64,000 nt of DNA from Methylobacterium sp. J-067 (GCF_022829465.1 NZ_JAKSXZ010000110.1:372001-436000); one strand, 5' to 3'. Shown: positions 1-8,505, counted from the stretch's first letter. Translations and numbers: made by a program. The notes: generated from the sequence alone by a model not told the origin.

Positions 1-1374
1 CTCCGCCAGGGCCTCCGGCCAGCCGGCTCCGTCCGTAAGGGACGCCCCTGCGGCGGCGAAGAAGATCGAGGCGAGGACGCCGCTCGACCCGCCGGCCGCG
101 CGGCCGATCCGTTCGGCCAGGGCGCGGGCGAGGGCAGGCGGATCGGCTTGCGGCAGCCGGTCGAGATCGGCCAGCACGGCGCGGGCGGCGCCGGCGAAGG
201 TGGTGCCGGTGTCGCCGTCGCCGACCTTCGCATCGAGGGCGTTGAGGTCGGCTTCCGCCGCGATCAGCGCCTTCGCCACCACCGCGATGCGCCCGGCGGC
301 GAGGGCGTCCTGCGAGGGCGTGAAGCGCTCGCCTTCGAGGCCGTCGGGAAGCGGCTTCACCACGGGCGCCGCCACCGTTACCGCCGCCGGCCATGATGGC
401 ACGGGCACCGGGGCGAGCAAGGCCTCTTCCATCGTTCCGTCGAGGGGCAGGAAGCTCAGCGACGCGCCGTGCATGTCGAGCGCGGTCATGGCCGGCGCCG
501 GGCCGAGGAGCAGCCGCGCTCGCTTACCGAGATCGGTGGCGAGCACCGCGCGGGTCAGAACCTGCATTTCGAGCGCAGTCGTCGCGCCGAGATTATTGAC
601 GAGGAGCGCCAGCGGCCCATCCCCCGGCAGCGTCGGCGCGAGGCGCTCGGCCATTATGCGCGCTAGCTCGGAGGCCTGCGGCAGGGCGAGACGCTCGACC
701 CCCGGCTCGCCATGGATGCCGAGCCCGAGTTCCGCCTGTCCCTCCGCCATGCGCTCGGCCCGGTGCGAGCCGGGAATGGTCGCGGTGGAGACGGCAATGC
801 CGAGCGACCGTGCGACCGACGCCGCCTTCCGAGCACGCGCCGCGACCTCCGCGAGGGGTAATCCGGCGGCGGCGGCGTGGCCCGCCACCTTGTGGACGAA
901 CAGCGTGCCCGCAATGCCGCGCGGCTGCTTGGCCGCCGGCAGGGCGATGTCGTCGGCCACCAGCACCGTCTCGACGGCGATGCCGAGGCCCCGCGCCCGC
1001 TCGGCGGCGAGGCCGAAATTGAGTCGGTCGCCCGCGTAGTTCTTCACCACAACGAGGCAGCCGGCCGGGCCGCTCACCGCGAGGATGCCCGCCAGCACCG
1101 CATCGGCCGAGGGCGAAGCGAAGACATCACCACACACCGCCGCGTCGAGCAGACCTTCGCCGACAAACCCGGCATGGGTGGGCTCATGCCCCGAGCCCCC
1201 GCCGGAGATGACGGCGACCTTGCCGGGATCGCGCTCGGCCCGAACCACAACGCGGATGTCGGGATAGCCGTCGAGCCGGGCCAACGCCCCGCCCCGCGCG
1301 GTCAGCAGCCCGTCGATGGCGTCGGTGACGAGGCTGTCACGCGCCTCAATGAAATGCCCGAGCGAACTCGCCAT
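1..1374 (-). CDS. Dihydroxyacetone kinase, fused DhaK-DhaL, cut by the window edge
   Basis: Phosphorylates dihydroxyacetone, with ATP as donor in the fused DhaK-DhaL family. The start ATG is at 1372-1374 and 458 codons are visible; the frame runs off the left edge without a stop. The N-terminal DhaK part carries the SGGGSGHEP signature near residue 60 and GIHGEPG with His at about residue 221, the position of the substrate-binding histidine in this family. After a linker, the DhaL part begins near residue 365 and shows the Mg-binding GDGDTGTT motif near 384-391, followed by AGGSSGVL. Only the last part of DhaL is missing. The long frames on the opposite strand here are shadows. It diverges from the TRAP binding-protein gene. 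Both domains are clear; the exact sugar or triose specificity is inferred. Confidence 0.9.
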   Translation of the reverse strand, partial: MASSLGHFIEARDSLVTDAIDGLLTARGGALARLDGYPDIRVVVRAERDPGKVAVISGGGSGHEPTHAGFVGEGLLDAAVCGDVFASPSADAVLAGILAVSGPAGCLVVVKNYAGDRLNFGLAAERARGLGIAVETVLVADDIALPAAKQPRGIAGTLFVHKVAGHAAAAGLPLAEVAARARKAASVARSLGIAVSTATIPGSHRAERMAEGQAELGLGIHGEPGVERLALPQASELARIMAERLAPTLPGDGPLALLVNNLGATTALEMQVLTRAVLATDLGKRARLLLGPAPAMTALDMHGASLSFLPLDGTMEEALLAPVPVPSWPAAVTVAAPVVKPLPDGLEGERFTPSQDALAAGRIAVVAKALIAAEADLNALDAKVGDGDTGTTFAGAARAVLADLDRLPQADPPALARALAERIGRAAGGSSGVLASIFFAAAGASLTDGAGWPEALAE

Positions 1375-1485
1375 GACACCCCTCCCCATTGGCCGCGATC
1401 CCCGCGCGGTCCTGAACCGAGGGTGGCGCGATCCGTAGCGGCTGACAACGGCCGTGGGCGCCGGACGCATCGTATGTCTTGGCCG

Positions 1486-1513
1486 TTGACACGACCCCGA
1501 CCGAAGCTATCGA
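1486..1513 (+). promoter_or_regulatory. Candidate sigma-70 type promoter for the TRAP/acyl-CoA synthetase genes
   Basis: A perfect TTGACA at 1486-1491 is followed 16 bases later by TATCGA at 1508-1513, about 90 bases before the ATG at 1604. CGTATG (1471-1476) and GCATAC (1520-1525) flank it and could be operator arms. Assigned by sequence likeness only. Confidence 0.35.
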
Positions 1514-1603
1514 TGGCTTCGCATACAAAATCCGCGGGGTTCACCCGTGGGCCACGAGGAAATGCCGGGCTCGTTCGAAGCCCCCACCGGGAAGGCGTTC
1601 GCC

Positions 1604-2620
1604 ATGCTTTTCACCCGCCGCCGCATTCTGTCGGCCGGTTCCACCGCTGTGCTCGCCGGAGTCGCCGCGCCCCACGTCGCCCGCGCCCAGCGGGCCGATT
1701 TCACCTACAAATACGCGAACAACCTGCCCGACACGCACCCGATGAATGTGCGCGCCCGGGAGATGGCGGAGGCCCTGCGCACCGAGAGCGGCGGCCGGTT
1801 CGACCTGAAGATCTTCCCGACCAGCCAGCTCGGCTCCGACACCGACACGCTGAGCCAACTGCGAAACGGCGGCGTCGAGTTCTTCACGATGTCGCCGCTC
1901 ATCCTCTCGACGCTCGTGCCGAACGCCTCGATCAACGGCATCGGCTACGCCTTCCCGGACTACGACAAAGTCTGGGCGGCAATGGACGGTGAGCTCGGCG
2001 CCTGGGTGCGCGGGCAGATCGCCAAGGCGAACCTCATCGCCATGGAGAAGATCTGGGACAACGGCTACCGGCAGACCACGTCCTCGACCCGGCCCATCGC
2101 CGTGCCGGACGACTTCAAGGCTTTCAAGATCCGTGTGCCGGTGTCGCCGCTCTGGACCTCGATGTTCAAGGCGTTCGATGCCGCGCCGACCTCGATCAAC
2201 CTGAACGAGACCTATTCCGCCCTCCAGACCAAGATCGTGGAAGGGCAGGAGAACCCGCTGGCGGTCATCTCCACAACAAAGTTCTACGAGGTACAGAAGT
2301 ACTGCTCGCTCACGAACCACATGTGGGACGGATATTGGTTCCTGGCCAACCGCCGCGCCTTCGAGAAGCTGCCGCCGGACTTACGCGAGATGGTGGCCAA
2401 GCACATCAACGCCGCCGGCATGAAGGAGCGCGAGGACGTTGCCAAGCTCAATGCCAGCCTTCAGGAAGAGCTGACCAAGAACGGTCTGGTCTTCAACAAG
2501 CCCGACCCGGCACCCTTCCGTGACAAGCTGCGCAAGGCCGGCTTCTACACCGAGTGGAAGGGCCGATACGGCGAAGAGGGCTGGTCGATCCTCGAGAAGT
2601 ACACGGGGAAGCTCGCCTGA
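1604..2620 (+). CDS. TRAP transporter solute-binding protein, DctP family
   Basis: Periplasmic binding protein that delivers an organic acid to a TRAP transporter. The protein is 338 aa. It opens with a Tat-like signal (TRRRILSAGSTAVLAG, then AxA-type cleavage near AHVARA). The DctP core shows FKIRVPVSP, with the family's carboxylate-binding Arg, and NETYSALQTKIVEGQENP. I chose the ATG at 1604 because GGGAAGG at 1589-1595 lies 8 bases upstream; an in-frame ATG at 1547 would bury the signal peptide. No DctQ or DctM membrane subunit is in the window, so it is an orphan here. It overlaps the acyl-CoA synthetase start, which suggests that its ligand is an acid activated to a CoA ester. The ligand itself cannot be told. 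Confidence 0.88.
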   Translation: MLFTRRRILSAGSTAVLAGVAAPHVARAQRADFTYKYANNLPDTHPMNVRAREMAEALRTESGGRFDLKIFPTSQLGSDTDTLSQLRNGGVEFFTMSPLILSTLVPNASINGIGYAFPDYDKVWAAMDGELGAWVRGQIAKANLIAMEKIWDNGYRQTTSSTRPIAVPDDFKAFKIRVPVSPLWTSMFKAFDAAPTSINLNETYSALQTKIVEGQENPLAVISTTKFYEVQKYCSLTNHMWDGYWFLANRRAFEKLPPDLREMVAKHINAAGMKEREDVAKLNASLQEELTKNGLVFNKPDPAPFRDKLRKAGFYTEWKGRYGEEGWSILEKYTGKLA

Positions 2621-4227
2621 TGGCGGCCACCGCGCCGCGCGGCGGGGTCGCCCCCTGCACGCGGCGGGTGATGAACCTCGCCCATGTCCTGCGCAAGAAC
2701 GGCCGTCGCCTGCGCGACGGCTTCGGCCTCGTTCAGGCCGAACGCCGCTGGACATGGGCGGACCTCGACTCCCGCGTCGATGCCATGGCCGCCGCGCTCG
2801 CCCAGCGCGGCGTGGTGAAGGGCGACCGGGTGCTGGTGCAGTCGCGCAACTGCCACCAGTTGTTCGAATCGATGTTCGTCTGCTTCCGGCTCGGCGCCGT
2901 CTGGGTGCCGACGAACTACCGGCAGACTCCCGCAGAGGTCGCCTATCTCGCCAAGGCGAGCGGCGCCCGCGCGATGATCTGCGGCAGCGTCTTCCCCGAC
3001 CACGCCGCCGCCATCCGGGCCGAGTGCCCCGCCATCGACATCGTGGTCGAGATCGGCGGGGCGACCTTCGGGGAGGATTACGACACCCTCGTCGCGGACC
3101 ATGCGGGGCAGGCCGCTCCCACGGCGGATGTCGAGCACGACGACCCGTGCTGGTTCTTCTTCACCTCCGGCACGACCGGGCGGCCCAAGGCGGCGGTGCT
3201 GACGCATGGCCAGATGGGCTTCGTCATCACCAACCACCTCTGTGACCTGCTGCCGGGCACGCAGGAGGGCGACACCTCCCTCGTCGTGGCGCCGCTCTCG
3301 CACGGCGCCGGCATCCACCAACTGGCGCAGGCCGCCGCCGGAGCGACGACGGTGCTGACGGCGGGTGACCGGCTCGACCCGGCGGAGGTGTGGTCGCTGG
3401 TCGAGGAATGGCGCATCGCCAACATGTTCACGGTGCCGACCATCGTGAAGCTGCTGACCGAGCACCCGTCGGTGGCGCATCACGACCATTCGAGCTTGCG
3501 CCACGTCATCTATGCCGGTGCGCCGATGTACCGGGAGGATCAGAAGCGGGCGCTGAAGGCCATCGGTCCGGTGCTGGTGCAGTATTTCGGCCTCGGCGAG
3601 GTGACGGGCAACATCACCGTGCTGCCGCCGCGCCTTCACGCCGCCGAGGATGGGCCGGCGGTGAAGGTCGGCACCTGCGGCTTCGAGCGCACGGGTATGC
3701 AGGTCGACATCCAGGACGCGGAAGGCCGCTCGCTCCAGGCAGGGGAGACCGGCGAAATCTGCGTCTGCGGCCCGGCGGTGTTTGCGGGCTATTACGACAA
3801 CCCGAAAGCCAATGCGGAGGCGTTTCGCAACGGCTGGTTCCGCACGGGCGATCTCGGCCACCTCGATGCCGAGGGCTTCCTGTTCATCACAGGCCGCGCC
3901 TCGGACATGTACATCTCCGGCGGCTCGAACGTGTATCCGCGCGAGACCGAGGAAAAGCTTCTGAAGCACCCGGCCATCGCCGAGGTCGCGATCCTCGGCG
4001 TGCCCGACCCGACCTGGGGCGAGGTCGGCGTCGCGGTCTGCGTCCTTCGGCCCGGCGAAGAGGTGGACGAGGCTGCGCTGATCGCATGGCTCTCGGCCGA
4101 GGTGGCGCGCTACAAGCTGCCGAAGCGCATCTTCTTCTGGAACGAGTTGCCGAAATCCGGCTACGGCAAGATCACCAAGCGCGCCATCCGCGAAGGGCTC
4201 GACGCCACAGGCAGCCTTCCGCTGTGA
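2620..4227 (+). CDS. AMP-dependent acyl-CoA synthetase
   Basis: Adenylate-forming ligase that activates a carboxylic acid to acyl-CoA using ATP and CoA. Core motifs are all present: FFFTSGTTGRPK (P-loop, about residue 178), YFGLGEVTG (about 321), RTGDLG with the following ITGRASDMYISGG hinge (about 407), and the C-terminal catalytic Lys in SGYGKITKR (about 512). The length of 535 aa is normal. The ATG at 2620 overlaps the upstream stop as TGATG; an ATG at 2671 (MNLAHVL) is the alternative and would give a start more typical of the family. Co-transcription with the TRAP binding protein and the following FAD oxidase suggests uptake, CoA activation and oxidation of a hydroxy or aromatic acid. 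Substrate unknown. Confidence 0.88.
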   Translation: MAATAPRGGVAPCTRRVMNLAHVLRKNGRRLRDGFGLVQAERRWTWADLDSRVDAMAAALAQRGVVKGDRVLVQSRNCHQLFESMFVCFRLGAVWVPTNYRQTPAEVAYLAKASGARAMICGSVFPDHAAAIRAECPAIDIVVEIGGATFGEDYDTLVADHAGQAAPTADVEHDDPCWFFFTSGTTGRPKAAVLTHGQMGFVITNHLCDLLPGTQEGDTSLVVAPLSHGAGIHQLAQAAAGATTVLTAGDRLDPAEVWSLVEEWRIANMFTVPTIVKLLTEHPSVAHHDHSSLRHVIYAGAPMYREDQKRALKAIGPVLVQYFGLGEVTGNITVLPPRLHAAEDGPAVKVGTCGFERTGMQVDIQDAEGRSLQAGETGEICVCGPAVFAGYYDNPKANAEAFRNGWFRTGDLGHLDAEGFLFITGRASDMYISGGSNVYPRETEEKLLKHPAIAEVAILGVPDPTWGEVGVAVCVLRPGEEVDEAALIAWLSAEVARYKLPKRIFFWNELPKSGYGKITKRAIREGLDATGSLPL

Positions 4228-4260
4228 CCGTACGCTCACTCGAATGATAGCTCACGCGCC

Positions 4261-5631
4261 ATGACCCAAGCGTCCGCGATCCTCGACCGCCTCGCCGCCA
4301 TCGTCGGGCCGAACGGCCTCGTGACGGGCGAGGAATTGCGCAGCCGCCCGGCCGCCTGGACCCGCCCGGCCGAGCCATGCGCCGCCCTTGCCCTCGTGCG
4401 CCCCCGCGACACGGAGGAGACCGCCGGCGTGGTGAAGGCCTGCGCGGAAATGGGGGTGAGCATCGTGCCGCGCGGCGGGGCCACCGGTCTCGTGGACGGC
4501 ATCCTCTGCGAGACCGACCAGATCACCCTCTCCACCGAGCGCATGACCGGCATCGCCCCCATCGATCTCCTGTCGATGACCGTGGTGGCGGGCAGCGGCG
4601 CGACGGTGGAATCGGTGCAGAACGCCGCCCGCGACGCCGGCCTGTTCTTCCCGCTGGATCTCGGCGCGCGCGGCTCCGCCACCGTGGGCGGAACGATCTC
4701 CACCAATGCCGGCGGCTTGCGCGTGCTGCGCTACGGCATGATGCGCGAGATGGTGCTGGGGCTCGAAGCCGTGCTCGCGGACGGCACCATCGTGTCGTCC
4801 ATGCGTCCGCTCATCAAGAACAACACCGGGCTCGACCTGAAGCAGTTGTTCCTCGGCACGGAGGGCACGCTGGGCATCGTCACCCGCGCGGTGCTGCGCC
4901 TGAGGCCGGAGCCGGCGGGTTACGTCACCGCCCTCGTCGCCTGCCCCGGCGTCGATGACGGCGCCCGGCTGCTGCGGGCCGCGCAATCGGCCTTCCAGGG
5001 CCGCGTCTCCTCCTTCGAGGGCCTGTGGCCCGACTTCTACCGGCTGATGACCAAGCCCGGCCGCGCCACCCCGCCGCTCGGGCCGGACTACCCGTTCTAC
5101 GCGATCATCGAAGTCGAGTGCGTTCCGGAGGAAACGGACCGCTTCGTCGACCTCCTCGACCGCCTGATGGGCGAGGGCACGGTGCTCGACGCGGCGCTCG
5201 CCTCTTCCGAGGAGCAGCGGCAGGCGATGTGGCGCATCCGCGACCGCGTGGAGAACATGAACGCCGACGGGATCGAACGCGCCTTCGACGTGAGCGTGCC
5301 CCTCGACACGATGAACGGTTACGTCGAGGGCGCCCTGGCGCGGATGGGCGCGATCCCCGGCTGTCGCGCGGTGGTCTATGGCCATATCGGCGACAACAAC
5401 CTGCACTGGAACACGACCGACCTCGGCGCCGCCGGCAACGCGGCCATCGACGCGGCGATCTACGAGCCGCTGGCAGATTTGAATGGCTCGGTTTCGGCCG
5501 AGCACGGGATCGGCCTGATGAAGCGGGGCAAGCTGAAGCTGTCGCGCTCGCCGGAGGAGATCGCCACGATGCGGCTCGTCAAGCGGGCGCTGGACCCCGA
5601 CAACCGGCTGAACCCAGGCAAGGTCTTCTGA
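4261..5631 (+). CDS. FAD-linked 2-hydroxyacid dehydrogenase, GlcD/D-lactate dehydrogenase type
   Basis: A VAO/PCMH-fold flavoprotein of 456 aa, which in this family oxidises a D-2-hydroxyacid such as D-lactate, glycolate or D-2-hydroxyglutarate. The FAD-binding half shows VPRGGATGL (about 74-82), GGTISTNAGG and LGTEGTLGIVTRAVLRL. The C-terminal half has the metal-site pattern GHIGDNNLHWN (about 374-384) and ends AEHGIGLMKRGKL, as in the family. Thirty-three bases separate it from the acyl-CoA synthetase, so the two may be co-transcribed. The exact hydroxyacid cannot be assigned. Confidence 0.87.
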   Translation: MTQASAILDRLAAIVGPNGLVTGEELRSRPAAWTRPAEPCAALALVRPRDTEETAGVVKACAEMGVSIVPRGGATGLVDGILCETDQITLSTERMTGIAPIDLLSMTVVAGSGATVESVQNAARDAGLFFPLDLGARGSATVGGTISTNAGGLRVLRYGMMREMVLGLEAVLADGTIVSSMRPLIKNNTGLDLKQLFLGTEGTLGIVTRAVLRLRPEPAGYVTALVACPGVDDGARLLRAAQSAFQGRVSSFEGLWPDFYRLMTKPGRATPPLGPDYPFYAIIEVECVPEETDRFVDLLDRLMGEGTVLDAALASSEEQRQAMWRIRDRVENMNADGIERAFDVSVPLDTMNGYVEGALARMGAIPGCRAVVYGHIGDNNLHWNTTDLGAAGNAAIDAAIYEPLADLNGSVSAEHGIGLMKRGKLKLSRSPEEIATMRLVKRALDPDNRLNPGKVF

Positions 5632-5635
5632 CGTT

Positions 5636-5947
5636 ATGGCCCGCGCTCCCGCCAAGGCGGACAAGCCAGCGCGCCTCGCGGTCAGGCTCACTCCGCGCGG
5701 CGGTCGCGACGCCATCGACGGCTGGATGCGCGACGCGGACGGCGCGCCCTGTCTGAAGGTCCGCGTCTCGGCGCCGCCGGTCGAAGGCGCGGCGAACGAG
5801 GCGCTGGAAAAGCTTATTGCCAGCACGCTGAACGTGCCCGGCCGCGCCGTAAAGGTCGTTGCCGGCCATCAGGCGCGGGTGAAGTGGTTGGAGATCGTGG
5901 GGGTAGGGGAGGCGGACCTAACGCGGGTGTTCGGCGTGGTGCCTTAA
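5636..5947 (+). CDS. DUF167/YggU family protein
   Basis: A 103-aa protein with the compact DUF167 pattern: RLAVRLTPRGGRDAIDG near the start, KVRVSAPPVEGAANEAL in the middle and a C-terminal HQARVKWLEIVG. The family is widespread; its biochemical role is not established. It starts 5 bases after the FAD oxidase stop and overlaps the convergent vapC stop by 4 bases. Confidence 0.85.
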   Translation: MARAPAKADKPARLAVRLTPRGGRDAIDGWMRDADGAPCLKVRVSAPPVEGAANEALEKLIASTLNVPGRAVKVVAGHQARVKWLEIVGVGEADLTRVFGVVP

Positions 5948-6366
5948 CGCTCGCGCGGATCGAGCCAATTCTCCACCGCGAGACCCGGCACGCGACCGAA
6001 CTCGCCGACATTCGCCGTCAGCAGACACAGGTCGAGGGCACGGCTCTGGGCTGCGATCAGCAGGTCGTTCGGGCCTATCGGCGTCCCTTGGCGCTCCAGA
6101 TGGACGCGGATTTCGGCGTAGTGTCGATCCAGGGGATCGCCGAGCGCGCGGATGGGGATGGTCTTCAGCACCGCATCGGCGCGTTCCGCCAGAAGCGCGG
6201 AGCCCTTCTTCGCGACACCGTAGCGAATCTCGGCCGCGACCACGACGCTCGTACACACGACGGAGCCGAACTTGTCGAGCTTTGCGGACACTACGCTGGT
6301 CCGGCCGCGATTGATCAGATCAGACAGGATGTTCGTATCGAGCAAGTAATGCGGCGCGACGCTCAC
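5944..6366 (-). CDS. vapC: VapC-type PIN-domain toxin
   Basis: PIN-domain ribonuclease of 140 aa, the toxin of a type II toxin-antitoxin pair. The acidic metal-binding residues are visible in YLLDTNILSDL, AEIRYG, GPNDLLIAAQ and LTANVGEFGRV. It starts with GTG at 6364-6366, which overlaps the vapB stop as GTGA, so the two are translationally coupled. It ends overlapping the convergent DUF167 gene by 4 bases. In the family, VapC cleaves RNA and is neutralised by VapB; its RNA target here is unknown. Confidence 0.9.
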   Translation of the reverse strand: MSVAPHYLLDTNILSDLINRGRTSVVSAKLDKFGSVVCTSVVVAAEIRYGVAKKGSALLAERADAVLKTIPIRALGDPLDRHYAEIRVHLERQGTPIGPNDLLIAAQSRALDLCLLTANVGEFGRVPGLAVENWLDPRER

Positions 6367-6593
6367 AGCGTCACATCCTCAATCTCGAGTTCCGGGATGT
6401 CATCCAGGATATCGCCGGGCGGCAACGGCTCGAAAGACGCCACGAGGGCAGCCAAGTGAAGCCTGGGGCGGATCACGAGGCTGCCGTCCGTCTGGCGCTC
6501 GATCGTGACCTCGCTGCCCGGCAACTCGAATTCCTTCGGGATGCGAACGGCTTGGCTGCGGTTGTTCATGAACAAGCTTGCGACGCGTACCAT
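6363..6593 (-). CDS. vapB: VapB-type antitoxin, AbrB/SpoVT-like
   Basis: A 76-aa antitoxin. The N-terminal half is an AbrB/MazE-like DNA-binding fold (LFMNNRSQAVRIPKEFELPG then VTIERQTDGSLVIRP). The acidic C-terminal tail (ILDDIPELEIEDVTL) is the expected VapC-binding arm. The ATG at 6591-6593 fixes the N-terminus at MVRVASLFM; longer in-frame starts upstream would run through the inverted repeat and into the next gene. Six bases upstream lies a perfect 13-bp inverted repeat, the likely autoregulatory operator. Confidence 0.88.
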   Translation of the reverse strand: MVRVASLFMNNRSQAVRIPKEFELPGSEVTIERQTDGSLVIRPRLHLAALVASFEPLPPGDILDDIPELEIEDVTL

Positions 6594-6598
6594 GTATC

Positions 6599-6630
6599 GC
6601 CCCGGCATATGATATGACATATGCCGGGGC
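6599..6630 (-). promoter_or_regulatory. Perfect 13-bp inverted repeat upstream of vapB, probable VapBC operator
   Basis: Arms GCCCCGGCATATG (6599-6611) and CATATGCCGGGGC (6618-6630) are exact reverse complements around a 6-base spacer. The repeat ends 5 bases before the vapB start on the minus strand and contains its ribosome-binding region (CGGGGC). VapBC pairs usually repress themselves by binding such palindromes. It has no T-run, so a terminator for the upstream BKACE gene is less likely. Confidence 0.6.
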
Positions 6631-6649
6631 ATCTCACGAAGCAAGACCC

Positions 6650-7579
6650 TCAGAAGCCCACCTTGTCCCCGCCCTTCAGCGCCAGCGTCTCCCGCGCTTC
6701 GTCGGGGGTGGCGATGGAGAGTCCCAACCCCTCGATGATGCTGCGTACCCTGCGGACCTGGGCGGCGTTGGTCTCGGCGAGTTTGCCGGGGCCGTCCCAG
6801 AGGCTGTCTTCCAGGCCGACGCGGACGTTGCCGCCCATCGCGGCGGCCATGGCGGCTATGTTCATCTGGTTGCGGCCCGCGCCCAGCACCGACCACTGGT
6901 ACTGATCTCCGAACAGCCGGTCGGCGGTGCGCTTCATGTGCATCACGTCGTCCGGGTGGGCGCCAATGCCGCCCTGAAGGCCGAACACCGTCTGAATGAA
7001 CAGCGGCGCCTGCACGAGGCCACGGTCGAAAAAGTATTTGAGATTATAGAGATGCGCGGTGTCGTAGCATTCGAACTCGAACCGCGTGCCGTTCGGGCCG
7101 CAGGTGGTGAGGATGTGCTCGATCTGCCCGAACGTATTGCGGAAGATGATGTCCTTGTTGCCGAGGTAGTCGCGCTCCCACTGGTGCTTCAGGTCCTTGA
7201 AGCGGTCGAGCATCCCGAACAGGCCGAAATTCATCGAGCCGAGGTTCAGGGAGGCGACCTCTGGCTTGAACGTGGCGGCGGGGCGGACGCGCTCCTCGAT
7301 GGACATGGTCGGCGCGCCGCCCGTCGTGAGGTTCACGACGCAGTTCGAGCGCTGCTTGATGACCGGGAGGAACTTCGCGAACGCCTCCGGGCTCTGGTCC
7401 GGGCGCCCGTCCTGCGGGTCGCGGGCGTGCAGGTGGACGATGGCCGCGCCCGCTTCCGCCGCGCCGATGGCGGCGTCCGCGATCTCCTCGGGCGAGACCG
7501 GCAGGTGGGGGGACATGCTCGGCGTATGGATCGCCCCCGTCACCGCGCAGGTGATGATGACCTTCCGCTGGGTGGCCAT
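6650..7579 (-). CDS. BKACE (DUF849) beta-keto acid cleavage enzyme
   Basis: A 309-aa TIM-barrel enzyme. The BKACE family condenses a beta-keto acid with acetyl-CoA and splits it to acetoacetate and a new acyl-CoA. The metal-binding His pair is in IVHLHARDPQDG; CVVNLTTGG, LNLGSMNF and LGAGRNQMNIAAMA are further family blocks. The start is the ATG at 7577-7579 (MATQRKVIITCAVTG); the reading frame extends upstream only as a shadow of the next gene. The dehydrogenase gene ends 2 bases upstream, so the two form one operon: the dehydrogenase would make the beta-keto acid that this enzyme cleaves. The substrate (for example a carnitine-like or sugar-derived 3-hydroxy acid) is not determined. Confidence 0.9.
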   Translation of the reverse strand: MATQRKVIITCAVTGAIHTPSMSPHLPVSPEEIADAAIGAAEAGAAIVHLHARDPQDGRPDQSPEAFAKFLPVIKQRSNCVVNLTTGGAPTMSIEERVRPAATFKPEVASLNLGSMNFGLFGMLDRFKDLKHQWERDYLGNKDIIFRNTFGQIEHILTTCGPNGTRFEFECYDTAHLYNLKYFFDRGLVQAPLFIQTVFGLQGGIGAHPDDVMHMKRTADRLFGDQYQWSVLGAGRNQMNIAAMAAAMGGNVRVGLEDSLWDGPGKLAETNAAQVRRVRSIIEGLGLSIATPDEARETLALKGGDKVGF

Positions 7580-7581
7580 GC

Positions 7582-8505
7582 TCAATCCTTCTGCTGGCTC
7601 TTGTGCGCGCGAAGGGCGGCCAGGCGCGCGTCGCGTCGTTTCATCCGCGCCGGCAGGTCGGCGGGCGCAGTCCATTGGGCGAGGATCGTCTCGACCGCCG
7701 TCGGCTCGTAGACGGCGGGCGCCGGAGGCTCGGCGGCGAGGCGTTTGTAGAAGCCGGTGTAGCGCGCGCAGTAATCCGCGATGCCCCCCGGCGCGTTCAA
7801 TTCGATGGTCTCGAACGGGCCCATGAAGCTCCAGCGCAGGCCAAGCCCGTCCGCGACGGTGCGGTCGAGATCCTGCGGCGTCACGTAGGCCTCCGAGGCG
7901 AGACGGAAGGCTTCCGCCAGCAGCGCCCCCTGAAGCCGGTTGAGGATGAAGCCCTCGACCTCCTTCAGCACGGTGATCGGCACCTGCCCGATGGCCTCGT
8001 AGACGTCCCGCGCCCGTGTCAGGGCTGCCGGATCGGTCCAGGGCGCGCCGGAAATCTCCACGAGCGGGATCAGATGCGGCGGGTTCACCGGATGGCCGAT
8101 GAGGCACCGACCTCTGCCGGCTATGTCTTCCGTGAGGAGCGAGCAGCGGATCGCGGAGGAGGACGAGGCGATCACCGTCTCCGGCGGCGCGAGGACGTCC
8201 ATCTCCGCGAAGAGGGCGCGCTTCACCTCGGCCAGTTCCGGCCCGTTCTCCTGCACGAAGGTGCAGCCGGACAGGGCGTCGGCGAGGCTCGGCACCGCCC
8301 GGATGCGGCCGGCGGCGCCCTCGGAATCGTCGCAAAGACCGTGGGCGGCGAGCGTCCGCAAGCCCTCGGCGCAGAGCGGCACCGCCCCGGCGGCGACGCC
8401 CTCGGCCTTGTCGAACAGGCGCACGTCCCAGCCGGCGCGGGCGAAGATCATCGCCCAGGACCGGCCGATCAGACCCGCGCCGACGATGGCAACGGATTCG
8501 GTCAC
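7582..8505 (-). CDS. 3-hydroxyacyl-CoA dehydrogenase-like NAD enzyme, lambda-crystallin (CRYL1) type
   Basis: NAD-dependent 3-hydroxy acid dehydrogenase of about 307 aa. The Rossmann motif VGAGLIGRSWAMIFARAGWD, the stretch ASSSSAIRCS, the catalytic-region GHPVNPPHLIPLVEI and EVEGFILNRLQGALLAEA closely follow lambda-crystallin / L-gulonate 3-dehydrogenase. I prefer the GTG at 8503-8505 (VTESVAIVGAG) because GGAAGG lies 9 bases upstream. An ATG at 8563-8565 would place the palindromic operator inside the gene. It forms a pair with BKACE and is divergent from a GntR regulator. It probably oxidises a 3-hydroxy acid to the BKACE substrate. Confidence 0.88.
   Translation of the reverse strand: MTESVAIVGAGLIGRSWAMIFARAGWDVRLFDKAEGVAAGAVPLCAEGLRTLAAHGLCDDSEGAAGRIRAVPSLADALSGCTFVQENGPELAEVKRALFAEMDVLAPPETVIASSSSAIRCSLLTEDIAGRGRCLIGHPVNPPHLIPLVEISGAPWTDPAALTRARDVYEAIGQVPITVLKEVEGFILNRLQGALLAEAFRLASEAYVTPQDLDRTVADGLGLRWSFMGPFETIELNAPGGIADYCARYTGFYKRLAAEPPAPAVYEPTAVETILAQWTAPADLPARMKRRDARLAALRAHKSQQKD

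Noticed and set aside
148..1267. Several long plus-strand frames opposite the dihydroxyacetone kinase gene
   Set aside because: They have no family motifs and a skewed Arg/Ala/Gly composition; the minus strand encodes a clear DhaK-DhaL protein throughout.
4252..5826. A 524-residue minus-strand frame opposite the FAD dehydrogenase gene
   Set aside because: Composition is shadow-like and no motif is visible; the plus strand carries complete FAD-binding signatures.
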